In this document: piece after piece, positions 1-11,410 of the stretch
Layout: the number at the start of each line of letters is the position of its first letter
Position numbering within the stretch: position 1 is the stretch's first letter
Origin: Ganoderma boninense
Lineage: Eukaryota > Basidiomycota > Agaricomycetes > Polyporales > Polyporaceae
Length of the DNA stretch: 64,000 nucleotides
Direction of reading: 5' to 3'
NCBI GenBank assembly: GCA_002900995.3
Contig: CM035314.1
Coordinates: forward strand, 2,336,848 to 2,400,847
Notes under the pieces: generated by a model
What the model was told of the DNA's origin: nothing
Seen by the model: only the letters and a program-made list of their open reading frames with translations
Databases searched by the model: none
Position numbers and translations under genes: made by a program

Positions 1-701
1 AGCAGAATACTGCTTTTAACTCGCGTGTACATTCATCCACAGGGTACTCGCCGTTTTACCTCATGTACGGCTATGAACCTCAGTTCCACGTTCCGATGCT
101 ATCCACTACGGTGCCCACGGCAGACGAACGAAGAGAGGAGTTGCGACAGGCGAGGGAGGATGCGACCTCAGCCTTAACCCTGGCAGCAGAGCGGATGAAG
201 GAGTACTATGATCGCTACGTCTCCACGGCTCCAGAGTTCAAGGAGGGTCAGAAGGTGTGGCTCGACACTAGGAACTTCCGGGTCCCTGGAGTCTCTCGGA
301 AACTGGTGGACCGGTATGCTGGCCCATACCCTGTCAAGCGCAAAGTGGGAAACTTGGCTTACGAGCTCAAGCTCCCCAAAGACATGGGACTCCACCCAGT
401 GTTCCACGTGACGCTCCTACACCCGCACAAGGAAAGCCAGCTTCCCGGTCGGCATCCCCCTGAACCTGCAGCTCTTGAAGTGGAAGGAGAGGAAGAGTAC
501 AAAGTAGAGGAAGTGTTAGAGTCGCGTCGGTATGGGCGGTGGAAGAAACTGCAGTATCTTGTTCACTGGAAGGGCTGGGGCCCTGAACACGATAGCTGGG
601 AAGACGTGTCGGATCTAGCAAATGCGCCAAAAGTGCTGCAAAAGTTTCATTCGACACATCCCGATGCTCCTGGCCCTCTCAACAAGAAGACTCGATCGTG
701 A
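1..701 (+). CDS. Ty3/gypsy pol 3' end: integrase C-terminal part with chromodomain (partial)
   Basis: The frame is open from the left edge of the window, so the polyprotein starts outside it; the methionine at 63 is internal. The first residues (…STGYSPFYLMYGYEPQ) are typical of the end of the gypsy integrase core. They are followed by the integrase C-terminal region (GPYPVKRKVGNLAYELKLP, HPVFHVTLLHPH) and then a chromodomain (about 480-640; YKVEEVLESRR, YLVHWKGW, DSWED). Chromodomains in chromovirus-type gypsy integrases are known to steer insertion to modified chromatin. The frame ends in TGA at 701, followed by a purine-rich tract (about 712-724) and an LTR, the normal order at the 3' end of such an element. 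No break is seen in the visible part. Confidence 0.93.
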   Translation, partial: QNTAFNSRVHSSTGYSPFYLMYGYEPQFHVPMLSTTVPTADERREELRQAREDATSALTLAAERMKEYYDRYVSTAPEFKEGQKVWLDTRNFRVPGVSRKLVDRYAGPYPVKRKVGNLAYELKLPKDMGLHPVFHVTLLHPHKESQLPGRHPPEPAALEVEGEEEYKVEEVLESRRYGRWKKLQYLVHWKGWGPEHDSWEDVSDLANAPKVLQKFHSTHPDAPGPLNKKTRS

Positions 702-727
702 GGACACGATCCTTAGGAGGGGGGTAT

Positions 728-1187
728 TGTCATGAACGGCACGCTCGGCGCCTACCCCGGCGTCTCTCTTTCCCTTTTTGGACTGTTTGCCTCCCGCGTC
801 GTCCTTATTGTCCTCCGTTGTTTAGCAAACCCGTCCCTTGTTCTCGCAGTACAATAACTCCTGTCACCCATTGTTCCCGTCGTTATTGTACTACATACCA
901 TTGTTCTTCCACTGGTTCCCATTTCCATAGTTACCTATTGTCCCCGGTTCCCATTGTCCGTTACATGTATATAAGGCCTGTACTTCGCTACCTGGAGACC
1001 TCAGTTTCGACCTCTTGTCTCCAGGTAAGCCTCACTGTATTCTCGCTCGTTAGTTACTCGCTCAATACATCTTGTCTCCAGCCTGACTGTCGAGCCCTGC
1101 TCCGCTCTCGCTGCACAAGTGCTCGTCGACACCCTTGCTCGTCTCGTAAGCCTCCTCCCTGATCTTACTCGACGGCCAGTCGTAACA
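728..1187 (+). repeat. 3' LTR of the Ty3/gypsy element
   Basis: Starts TGTCATGA directly after the purine-rich tract that follows the pol stop and runs to …CGTAACA, giving TG…CA ends. A TATA-like TATATAAGG lies at about 968-976, suiting an LTR promoter. The other LTR is outside the window, so the right boundary is inferred from the CA terminus and could be off by a few bases. Confidence 0.75.
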
Positions 1188-1955
1188 CGCACAGGTCGAA
1201 AATCCAAAAATCCAAAACCGTAACTTTGTAGAATGAACATGCCTCCACAAAGTTACGGTTGTACTTTTTCATCTAAGGGCATTTTCGCAGAGCCTATACT
1301 TCATTGGTGTTTCGCCCCCGCTAAAAGTGCTCGAGTGTGACGTATTTACATCACGTGACAACCCCCGAAAGTGCACAGGGCCAATCTTACGGAACTCAAA
1401 GATTTGAAGCCAACACATTCCTCCAAGCATACAAAAAGAATATGCAAAACCTTTCAGAGATCAAGTGTAAGAACTCCGGTGCTTACCACAAGCTGATGCA
1501 CAGCCTCTACGTTTGAGTGATGTGTGTCTGCTGTTTTTTCATTGCTCGTAATTTTGCTTTGCTAATCAGTGCTGCACAGTGGTACATCCAGTGGCTCATC
1601 GGAAGCTCTCAATGCCATGGACTATCTTGATGTTGATGGTATGACTCAATCACTCTATGTGGCGCACATAATTCTTTCCTCATCTGACATTGTCAAGTGT
1701 CATATACCTGCACCTAATGCTTTGTAGATACTGCTGAACTAGTAGACTCCTGCACCACCACCACTCATGCCTGCTCCTTAATAATTTCCGTACTGGTTGT
1801 TTTACCAACATCTACTGTAGCTCGCCATAATTGTTGCTTATAGTACACAATAAACTACGTAATATTGAAACTACCTGCGTGATTTGTGTGATCATCAGTG
1901 CCCCAATGGGGAACATTATCTCCCCAGTACTATCCAAGTAGCTCCATGGTAATTA
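1188..1955 (+). other. Unannotated stretch with coding-looking remnants and a 14-bp inverted repeat
   Basis: A perfect 14-bp inverted repeat (1216-1229 with 1247-1260, AACCGTAACTTTGT and its complement) can form a hairpin. Around 1385-1515 a plus-strand frame looks coding (…NTFLQAYKKNMQNLSEIK), and 1560-1850 holds further possible exons (…SSEALNAMDYLDVD, then a GT…AG interval and a short frame ending near 1842). I do not recognise a family. It may be the inside of an older transposon that the copia element split. Confidence 0.35.
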
Positions 1956-1960
1956 GTATC

Positions 1961-2509
1961 TTTTAAGGTTCGATGGGATGATGGAATTCGTCTAAGGCGC
2001 AGGAGCGCATCAGTCCTCACACAGTTCGGGGTAAAAGAACGTGTATATAGATGAGAGCTAACCTAAGGCGCGGGAGCGCGTCAGTCCTGTGAGGCTCCGT
2101 AAGTACACGAGTTCTACAGTAACGGATGTGCTGGGCTCACCTCACACAGTTCGGGGTAAAAGAACATGTGAGGTGACCCAACTCGAGGACACGTCTAAGT
2201 CAAAGAGAATTTTTGTAAGTAAACACAGACAAATATGCTAACCAGGCCCATTCTGCAGCCGTTAGGACAGCGGACAAAGAAGCGGAAAGAAAACCTAACA
2301 GTACAACCCTGTGCGGACTCGAGCAACCCCGGGCGCCGCTTAAACCAACCATCTTGCCCAATCAGGCTGCGCCACTACCAAACGCCGTGGTGCAAGCGCT
2401 CTCGCCGCCGCTGCGAGCGCTTTGCTTTTGCTTCTCGTGGCCGACCTACGTCGCCGCGCCACAGTGGTGCATCTGGCTCCGCGACCCAGATGCGCCACCA
2501 CCCTCAACA
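1961..2509 (-). repeat. copia 3' LTR
   Basis: Matches the LTR at 11411-11959 along its whole length. The two differences seen (near 2029-2031 and 2438-2440) are G-to-A and C-to-T at CpG positions relative to the other copy. The left target duplication is GTATC at 1956-1960. Confidence 0.93.
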
Positions 2510-2516
2510 CGCCCCC

Positions 2517-3130
2517 TCAAAGCGTGAGCAGCCCCATCATCTCCCTCAGGTGCTCCAGCTGCACCCGCGAGACCGGTTTGGTGAAGATGTCCGCCGGCAT
2601 GTCCTCGGTACGCCGGTACCCCAGCTTGACCTCGCCTCGCTCTACAGCCTCTCGAATGAAGTGGTACCGAATTGCGATGTGTTTCGTCCTCACATGGAAA
2701 GTGTTGTTATGGGCTAGATCCATCGCACCCTTGTTGTCGTTGTAGAGGCGAACCGCGTGCTTCGCGAAGTCGGGGTGCACGAGGTCTGACAAGAGCGAGC
2801 GTAGCCAGATAGCTTCCTTTGCTGCGTGAGTAATACCGATGTATTCAGCCTCCATGGAAGATAGCGCGACGACGGACTGTTGCTTCGCGGACCAAGAGAT
2901 AGCGCCACCGTCGAAGGTGTACACGTATCCGCAGACCAAGTGCCGGGTGTCGTCGCTAGTGCCCCAGTCTGCGTCCGTGAAACCCGCAAGGCCGCTCCGG
3001 TCCCGACCGTAAACCAGCCATAAGTCTCTTGTTCCAATGAGGTAGCGAACCAGACGTTTGAGGGCTTCCCAGTGCGCGCGCCCTGGGTTCGACATATACT
3101 TCGCGAGTCAGTGGACTGTGTGGGCAGCAG
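2517..3130 (-). pseudogene. copia RNase H domain (3' part of pol)
   Basis: The minus-strand frame begins near the …LAKYMSNPGRAHWEALKR junction typical of the end of copia RT, then RNase H with the acidic motif GFTDADWGTSDD, the SSMEAEYIG motif and the C-terminal HVRTKHIAIRYHFIRE block, ending 8 bases before the LTR. A TGA at 3108-3110 lies in frame just before LAKYMSN. The frame is cut from the rest of RT by the foldback element whose outermost base is 3131. Confidence 0.9.
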
Positions 3131-5470
3131 CTGTGGTGTTCGTAATGCATTATTAACCGGCTAATGCCTGGGGACTTAATACAACATTAACCGTCAGTAT
3201 TCCTATTGCATTACAATGCCCCGGGACAATGCCCGGAACTTCCTAAAAGGGATGGGGGCTCCCGGAGGCACCGGTTCAAGCCCCACTGTGCGCATTTTTT
3301 GCTTATCTTGTTAAGATAAGAGAGATCTAAGAGTCCGGAAGGGCGCTTTTTTGCTTATCTCTTAGATAAGAGATATCTTGCATCTCCCATCAATCAGGGC
3401 CTCCCCCATCAATCAGGGCTTCTTCCGGCTGCCTCTACCAACCTCCTGGCTGTGCACCCCCAATTAGGCAGGTCCCTCCTGTACTGGCAGGCAGGGGACC
3501 TTCTGGGGGCTGCCCTGGGGCCAATACTGACCTGTTTACCTTCATTATAGGCTCATTTGGTTCGCATTTTTAATGGGCTTCAAATGTGTATAGCTGGACT
3601 GTCCCATATGTATGCACTCCTGTGGTATAGCCCATTTACTGTTCGCTCTAGGGGGTAGTAAATGGGCTGTATCTCGGCCGTTTCTTGGACGATCTGTACG
3701 CCTAAGGGCTCGTTAGAACCGTCTCATTAACGCGGTTCTAACGAGCCCTCATGCGTACAAAACGGTCCACCCGTTGCCGAGTTATGGCTACACCTTCCTC
3801 CTACCCAGGAGGGCAGGTAGCCATATCTTGGGATTGGGTGGTCCGATTCACTTCATCTTTGTTGCTGCTTGTAGATACATGCTCACAGACACTGGGATAG
3901 CTTCTAGACCAATGCTGCATTATTTGTTGAATGGTCCACAAGCCAATTACTAGTTGACTCAGCTATATTGCAATGTATTTAATATGGTCTTTCCCTGAAG
4001 GCACCTCTGGGCGCTGGCCTTTGTATTATATGTGTATATGGTGCTTAAATGCTCTCACAAAATTCCATGGCCATTGGACATCATACACCATTGCTATTCC
4101 ACTTATAGTTTGAACAATAGTTCGCATTTCTATACCCTATTACTGCCTTACTGTGCAACATGTAATACGCTGTTGGAAAGCGATAAATTAGGGCCTTCTA
4201 ACGGTACCAAAATCGTAGGAATCGGCCCAGAACTGAAGAAGATATGGGTAGAACAATAAGTTTAAGACACTTGGCTGCTGGATTAAGACACTTTCCGGAG
4301 GTGTCTTACTGTAGGCTGTGTATACCACCAACTAGCCCTGGCAATGCATGACCCATATCTTCCCCATTTCTGGTCTGTTTCCCATGGTTGTTTTTGCGTT
4401 GGATAGCTCTTGTTTAGGTGCTTTTGATCGCACTATTAGTACTCTGGGCAGTGATAAGGAAAAATATACATCATGACCACAGTGAAAATCACCAATATAT
4501 ATGTTGTAAATTGTCCACTTGATTTATGGGTGTGGTATTTTGTACATGGTTAGAGGTATGCAATACTAACATGTTGCAAAAGAGAGCATGCAATTCTCCC
4601 AATAGTTGCCAATTCTAGCTATCAAACACTGCAAAGTCATCCTACAGCTAGTGTTTCGAGTATCAACATTTTTGCAAAGCCTAGATTACTATTCTAAACA
4701 CTATCCCAGTGTCTGTGAGCATGTATCTACAAGCAGCAACAAAGATGAAGTGAATCGGACCACCCAATCCCAAGATATGGCTACCTGCCCTCCTGGGTAG
4801 GAGGAAGGTGTAGCCATAACTCGGCAACGGGTGGACCGTTTTGTACGCATGAGGGCTCGTTAGAACCGCGTTAATGAGACGGTTCTAACGAGCCCTTAGG
4901 CGTACAGATCGTCCAAGAAACGGCCGAGATACAGCCCATTTACTACCCCCTAGAGCGAACAGTAAATGGGCTATACCACAGGAGTGCATACATATGGGAC
5001 AGTCCAGCTATACACATTTGAAGCCCATTAAAAATGCGAACCAAATGAGCCTATAATGAAGGTAAACAGGTCAGTATTGGCCCCAGGGCAGCCCCCAGAA
5101 GGTCCCCTGCCTGCCAGTACAGGAGGGACCTGCCTAATTGGGGGTGCACAGCCAGGAGGTTGGTAGAGGCAGCCGGAAGAAGCCCTGATTGATGGGGGAG
5201 GCCCTGATTGATGGGAGATGCAAGATATCTCTTATCTAAGAGATAAGCAAAAAAGCGCCCTTCCGGACTCTTAGATCTCTCTTATCTTAACAAGATAAGC
5301 AAAAAATGCGCACAGTGGGGCTTGAACCGGTGCCTCCGGGAGCCCCCATCCCTTTTAGGAAGTTCCGGGCATTGTCCCGGGGCATTGTAATGCAATAGGA
5401 ATACTGACGGTTAATGTTGTATTAAGTCCCCAGGCATTAGCCGGTTAATAATGCATTACGAACACCACAG
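3131..5470. mobile_element. Foldback/TIR element with 770-bp arms inserted in the copia RT
   Basis: Left arm 3131-3900 and right arm 4701-5470 are inverted copies of equal length with no indel seen; the centre (3901-4700) is AT-rich and shows no transposase. The ends read CTGTGGTGTTCG…CGAACACCACAG. A CAG lies on each side (3128-3130 and 5471-5473), compatible with a 3-bp target duplication, but the host frame is not cleanly restored by that, so the exact target is unresolved. Each arm contains a smaller palindrome (about 3704-3738 on the left) and a pol III B-box-like GGTTCAAGCCC followed by T6 (about 3272-3300). The superfamily is not identified; a CACTA-like element would fit the long TIRs and a 3-bp duplication. 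Confidence 0.85.
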
Positions 5471-7142
5471 CAGGTGGTGTGGGTGATGTCGGGACGGGAG
5501 GTGACGGACAGGTACATACACATGCCGACCCCTTGTTTGTACGGTACACGGGCCATGTCCGTGATCGCGCTGGCTGTAGTTGGGCATTGCGTCTGGTCTA
5601 GTTTCCCTCCGACGGCGATGGGAGTCCCGCCAGTCTTCGCACCTTCCATGTGCAGCGCGCGGACGATCGCGTCTATGGCCGTTCGCTGCGCGATGTGAAC
5701 GGTCCCTGTGTCCCGGTTGCGGACGACCTTGATTTCCAAGAGCCATGCTACCTCTCCGGCATCTGTGATGGTGAAGTGAGCTTTGATACCAGTCCTGAAG
5801 CGTTTGACGAGGTTTGGGGTCCCTGTAACCAGCATGTCATCGACGATCGTCCCCACCATCGCGAGTGACTCTCCCTCGTGTCTCCAGAAGCACGCGTGGT
5901 CCACTTCGCTACGCGTCATCCCCAGCTCCGTCATCGCTCCTCGGTAGGTCTGATACCAGGTGCGCCCTGCCTGTTTCAGTCCGTACAAGGACTTCTTCAG
6001 GTGGCACACAAGGTGTTCCTCCCCCGGCGCAGCGGTGCCAGGAGGCTGCCTCATGTAGATGACCTCGTCGAGCTCTCCATTCAAGTACGCGCTCTTGACG
6101 TCCAACTGGATCATCGGCCAGCCAAAGCGTGCCGCAAGAGCGATCATCAAACGTAGAGAGCTCGGCTTGGCTACAGGTGCGAAGGTTTGGTCGAAGTCGA
6201 GGCCAGGGATTTGCGCGAACCCTTGCGCGACAACTCGAACCTTGCACTGTATCACCGCGCCCTCCGCGTCTCGCTTCCAATGGAATACAAGCTTGCTCCC
6301 GATGAAGTGTGCTCCTTCAGGCTTCTCTACCAGCTCGTATGTTCTATGCGCCCACAGGTTCTCCATCTTGATCACGATCGCCTTCTCCCATTCCGCCCAG
6401 TCTGGCGCTGCCTGTGCCTCCTGCAGCAACAGCGGGTCTCCGCTGAGAGGGTCACCTGCCGCTTGAGCTACCAAGAGGTGCGCAGATAACCCCCATTCAT
6501 GCTCGACGGTGGGGTTGACCCACTCACCTGTCATCGGGCTCTCATCTGGCGGCGACTCGAGTGCCGACAAGACTCCCATGATGTCTGCAGGTGCGATTCC
6601 TCTTGGGTAGCAACGAGTGCTGGAGTCGTGCCCGTCTATGGTGCCCTTTCCCTCTTGGATGCTGTGTACGTATGCTGATGGTTTCTTGACTCTGTGCCCT
6701 CGGCCTGTGGGTGCCTGCGGTTCGGGTGCCTGTTCTACGATCTCGCCGTTGTGCTCTCTCTGGTCTCCACTCTCCGCTCCTCCTTCACGCTCTCTCTGCC
6801 CTTCGTTCTCTGCTCCATCTCCTTCATCGCGCTCATGGGCTCTTGCCCTGTCTCCTATCGCCTCCGCACTTCTGCCCTCCTCACGGCCCTTGGCTCCTTG
6901 CTCTTGTTCGCCCCCTGGCGTGTTGCTGGCATCCTGAGTGCAATGTTCGCCCCCTGGCGCGTCGGGTGCGTCGAGTTCTACCTCCTCAATCCTCGCCCCC
7001 TCGCTCGGGGTGTCGGCGACCTTTTCGTTTCGTGACCAGATGTAGTTCCTGACGACTGTTACGTTTCACTTGTCTGCCCAGTAGACATGGATTGTGTCGT
7101 GGTGATTCTCACTGAAGCCGACGAACCGCCCGGACCATGCTT
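5471..7142 (-). pseudogene. copia integrase tail and reverse transcriptase (middle of pol)
   Basis: On the minus strand this resumes the integrase C-terminus at …KAWSGRFVGFSEN and HHDTIHVYWADK, where a TGA (7066-7068) interrupts before NVTVVRNYIW. A low-complexity linker follows, with another stop. The RT then runs from about 6579 down: VFHWKRDAEGAVIQCKVRVV, FDQTFAPVAK, WPMIQLDVKSAYLNGELDE, SLYGLKQAGRTWY. The catalytic-pair block reads GTIVDDMLVTG, keeping both aspartates but with Ile where copia elements usually have Tyr (YVDD). The frame runs into the foldback element at 5470. Confidence 0.9.
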
Positions 7143-7144
7143 TA

Positions 7145-9098
7145 CATCAGGAAAAACCCCAAAAGCCAATTATGGCTAACGGATGTAATGATTCATACTT
7201 CGGTGCTAGTAACCAGTAATGCAGTTAATAAGAACACCCCCCCTGCTAATTAGCACTATTCGTGCTACATGTTGTCAATTAACTGACCATGAACACTATG
7301 CCATCTCACGTCGTTCTTCAGCCGTTGAATACTTAATCAATTGACAGGATAGCGGGATGTCGGACTTGACTATTAAACAGACAACGAAGATTTTCATTCT
7401 ATAGATGAGTTAGATACAACACTACAATACACAGCGTACTCGCAACATAGGGAGATCGATTATGTGCTATGTAAGGAACCGAGACCAACATGCGATAGTG
7501 GTACCAAAGACCCGGGCAGCACGCAGAACTGAGGCCTCAGAAGCCACAAAAAAGGCTCGAAAACTGAGCCATTGGGCCCACAAAACTGACATAAAATAAT
7601 ATGAACAATGAAGATTACTTACCTTGACCTGCTCCTCTCCACCAAACGTCCTCTCTCTGCAGCCATCCCTGTTGGCACCACCTCCAAACTCTCCTCCGGG
7701 AATTGCTTGTGGGGGGTGACATCTTGCACAACGAGTGTTGAGGGAGATGGGAGGGAAGGAGAAGGGAGGAAGGGAGATAGGAGGAAGGGAGAAGAGAGGG
7801 GAGTGGCGGCAGACCGGGGTGAGAGTGTGTGTCGAAGAGCGGGACAGAGGCAGAGGACATCGAGGCGTTAGACGCCAACGTTGGCATTGCGGTGGCGGCG
7901 TCTAACGCAATGCCAACATTGGTGTCTAACGCTCTGACGTGTCCTCCTCAGCCTTCGACGACTTGCGACTTGTTTCGTTCCCACTTCCAGTCCCCCACCG
8001 CAAACCGTCTCCCCCCTCAACGTCAGCCGGCCTCTGCCCTCCGGTTTTGAAGCTGACCCCATTCCCACTCCTTGTACATGCATCCATGCTGCACGCTGCT
8101 CTCCTCTCTCCTGCCCGGTACCCATCCAGGCCTTCGCACGCACCAAGATCCTGAAGAGCAAGACTTTCAAGGGGCCCATCGCTGAGGGCAATGAAGACTT
8201 CTTCCTTGAGAACAATGCTGACTCCGAGGACGACTACATTGACCCCATCGCGATGCACCGTAAGTGTAATCACCTCTCCTCGCACTACCCATCGTCTGCG
8301 CGCTCATTCTCTGCAACTGGCAGATGTTCGACGAGCCTCTGCCCTGCCGTGGTGGGGGGTCCTTGCTCAATTCTCACCCATTTTGCAAGCAGCTTCGTCA
8401 TTGATGAGAGGGCGTGGTGCTCAGCAGCTTGGGACATGACAGCAGGTAAGTACTCTTCCATTCCTCACCGCATCCAGCTGTCAATATCACAGTGGTGATA
8501 GGAGCTTTTTTTTTCCTTGTCACGTGTACAGCCCAGCTCGTCCTGCAGCTCCGATGTCTTCAACAACGAGCTCGAGCCATACCTGTGGCTGCACTCACAT
8601 GAAGAGCGGGTCCACGAGTGCACGGTGGGGCCTCAACCTGAACATCTTGTATGTATGTGGTCACCTTGTCTGCGGCCTTCATCATCACTGACTGGTGTTC
8701 ACCTCGTCCCACTCATACTGCGGGTGCTTCTACTCACTGTGCTTCTGCTTCAGGTGCATCAACGCAGCTGGGGGATCACCTTGACGTAGAAGTCAGTATT
8801 GTTGTAGTTGTAGTGTTGTAGTGTTGTAGTCATATTATGAATAAGATTTTAATGTGGTGTAAGCCATGCGTATTTGAAGTGAAATTGTGTGTGCATTTGA
8901 GCCAATCCTTCAAGCATGTTTGTAATACTGGTTGCTTGTTGAAAAATAGCACTTGATTATCAGGAATAGCTGTTAATCTAGCTACTTTAGATGTGAACCT
9001 ACCATATTACTGCTTCTACTACAATTATCAACATTTACGCCTATTTATCCTAATAAACACTAAGTAGGTGTAGTTGGCCTTTTGGGTTTTTCCTGATG
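7145..9098. mobile_element. Non-autonomous TIR element sharing ends with the Plavaka element, inserted in copia pol
   Basis: Ends are CATCAGGAAAAACCCC on the left and, inverted, CATCAGGAAAAACCC on the right, the same terminal core as the Plavaka element at 52406-61650. It is flanked by TA (7143-7144 and 9099-9100). Removing the element and one TA rejoins copia integrase in frame (…RKLEP then KAWSGRF), so the boundaries are exact. There is no transposase inside. The interior has exon-like pieces, such as an AG/GT-bounded segment at about 8133-8260 (KSKTFKGPIAEGNEDFF and DDYIDPIAMH) and another near 8550-8650, which may be captured host sequence. Confidence 0.85.
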
Positions 9099-9100
9099 TA

Positions 9101-10473
9101 GGTTCGAGCTTTCGGGACTTCTCCTGTCGCACCCACACCCGCGTGCCCCATGGCCGGAGATGGCGAAGGTCGGGAGGCACCCCAAATCGCGCCTCGTACG
9201 GGGTTTTCCCTCCCAACGCATCCTGACCAGTTCGGTTATGGATGTAGACCGAGTGTTTGTAGGCGTGCACCCACAGCGACTGAGGTAGACTGGCGTCCAG
9301 GAGCATCGCGGAGACCCCTTCGCGGTGGATGTGATGTCCCCACTCCGCGACTCCATTCTGTTCCGGTGTCTTTGGGGCCGAGGCCGTGCAGTGTGTACCC
9401 CGGGTGAGGAAGTGCGGCTTCAGCCCGATGAACTCGGACCCATTGTCGCTATGCACCCATTTGATCTGCGTACCAGTCTGCGTGAGCACACTCGCTTCTA
9501 GCTCTAGGTACACGTCGTCGGTATCGGCGTTCGACTTGAGAGGGAAACCGTGGTGGTACCTGGTCTTGTCATCCACGAACAGGACTGACTTTGTGTTTCC
9601 TCCGAGCGAGGTGGCATTGGCGTCCCAGGTGTCCGAATGGAACTTCTCCCCATATTTGGTGATGACAATGATGTGGTTCGCTGGGTGCGCCTCCGTCGGG
9701 ATGGCTTTCCACGTGATTTTGACCTGCACGCACACGTTGCACTGTTCGTCATACGGTGCGGTATCTGTGAACTCGACGCCGCTTGCATGCCCGTTGAGCA
9801 CTAGGTTGCGTGCCGCTTTGTACGACCTATGCGCCAAGCACCGATGGAACTCTGCCTGCGTGATCTCCAGTGTCCGTCGGTCAGATCCCGGTCGCATAGA
9901 TGAAATGATTGCCGCCACTTCAACATAACGGCTAACCACCTGATACAAGCTGTTCGTGAGGGGGATACGTGCGATGTCGAGCTCGGATGCTCGTTCCACC
10001 AGGCAACACTCTCCGTGCTCGAAGATGGTGGTGAAACCTCCTTCATCGGCCTTCTTGATCGACACGAGTGCGAACGCTACTGATGGGGAGTATAAAATGT
10101 TCCTGAGTTTGAGGAGCTGCGTCCCATTCCCGTTAGGAACGCGTAGTTCGACCTCTCCTTCTCCAGTTGCGAGGAACTGTTCTCCGTTGGCCGCCATAAT
10201 GGATCACGGCGGTTCCAGTTCGCGGAATGCGGTGAATCGCTCTCGGTAGGGCAAAATATGGATGCTCGCGCCACTGTCGAATACGTCGACATAGGCTCCT
10301 GGAGCCACGGCGAGTGCGCTCGATACTGTGTTCCCCAGCGCGAGGAAGCCCTTCTCTGTGTCGGTGTTCGTGTTCGCCTTTGCTGTGTTAGCTGCCTCAT
10401 CCTCTCTAGCTTTAGTCGGCCACTGGCCCTCCTTCCCTCCGCCTTTTCTTTGGCAGTTTCTCGCGATGTGTCC
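9101..10473 (-). pseudogene. copia protease and integrase
   Basis: Continuing the gag frame past its stop, the minus strand shows an aspartic protease site (VFDSGASIHILPYRERF), then a TGA at 10204-10206, then the rest of the protease and the integrase. The integrase zinc site is HRCLAH…CNVC. The catalytic acids are in HSDTWDAN, WVHSDNGSEF and PEQNGVAEWGHH, the D,D-35-E pattern of copia integrases. The reading is lost at 9098, where the non-autonomous element is inserted, and resumes at 7142. Confidence 0.92.
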
Positions 10474-11406
10474 TCAGCCGTGGCAATTGTAGCACTTGAT
10501 TTGCGCGCATCTGCTGGAGCTGGTGTTTCTGTGTGCAGTGGTTGCGGTAGCGAGGGCGGTCTCATTCACTTTGTACATTCCGTGATGGTTGTACTCCTCG
10601 TTCAGCTTCCCGATGAGGAACTCTATCGGGATAGCCTGGCCAGAGATGCTCGAGATGTCGAGGATAGACTGTACGCGGGCGTGGTAGGACTCGGGGAGGC
10701 TGTTGGTGATAACTGCAGCAAACTCTGTGTCTCCTAGGCGGCTTCCGACCGCCGTGAGGTTCTGTCGCTCCTTGAGGAGTAGCGCTAGGTGCGCGCACAC
10801 GTCGCCGCTCTCCGGGCAGCGCGTGTTCTGGAGTCTAGTCCTGATCGCGTTGGCATACATTAGTGATTTGTTTTCACAGGATGCTACGACTGCCTCCCAG
10901 AGGCTCTTCGTGGTAGGTTGCTCTTGGACTTCGGTGAAGAGTTCGTCACTCAACGTTTTGTAGATGAGCGCACGGGCATCGGCCTCCTTCATCTCCCACG
11001 CACTGTACTTGGTTTCCATCTTGTCAACGAGGTCTGCGTACTCGTCATCGGTGAGGCTCGAGTAGGCGTCCGTCTCGGGCTGTGTCGACTTCGAGCCTGC
11101 GGCCGCAGGGTCAGCCCCCGCAGTCGGACTACCAGGGGCTTTTGTTGCCTTCGTCGTGGTGGCAGCGGGGACATGGGGTTTTTTGCGCTTGAGAGGGGGT
11201 GGAAGAGGCGGCTTACGAGCGGTGCCCCGGATGTGGGGCATGTGTCCCTTTGCCGCTTGGATGGCCTTCATCCGAGCCTGGTAAGTGACCCAGTTCAAGC
11301 CGTCTGTTGACAGCTTCGGTACGCTGTACTTGGACGAGTTGATAGACTTTTCAGTCGACATCGCTAGGGAGTTTTCTAGGGCAAGTTTGGCAAGTGCAGG
11401 GCTCAT
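10474..11406 (-). pseudogene. copia Gag, stopped inside the zinc knuckle
   Basis: The start ATG lies in the primer-site-like sequence directly after the 5' LTR (MSPALAKLALENS…). The body is a UBN2-type copia Gag (LNWVTYQARMKAIQAAKGHM; TKSLWEAVVASCENKSLMYA; LPESYHARVQSIL). The frame stops at TGA 10474-10476 within the nucleic-acid-binding knuckle: CYNCHG, stop, then GHIARNC, which together make a CX2CX4HX4C motif if the stop is read through. A single CGA-to-TGA change would explain it; that is inference. Without the knuckle and Pol the protein would not support retrotransposition. Confidence 0.92.
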
Positions 11407-11410
11407 AACC

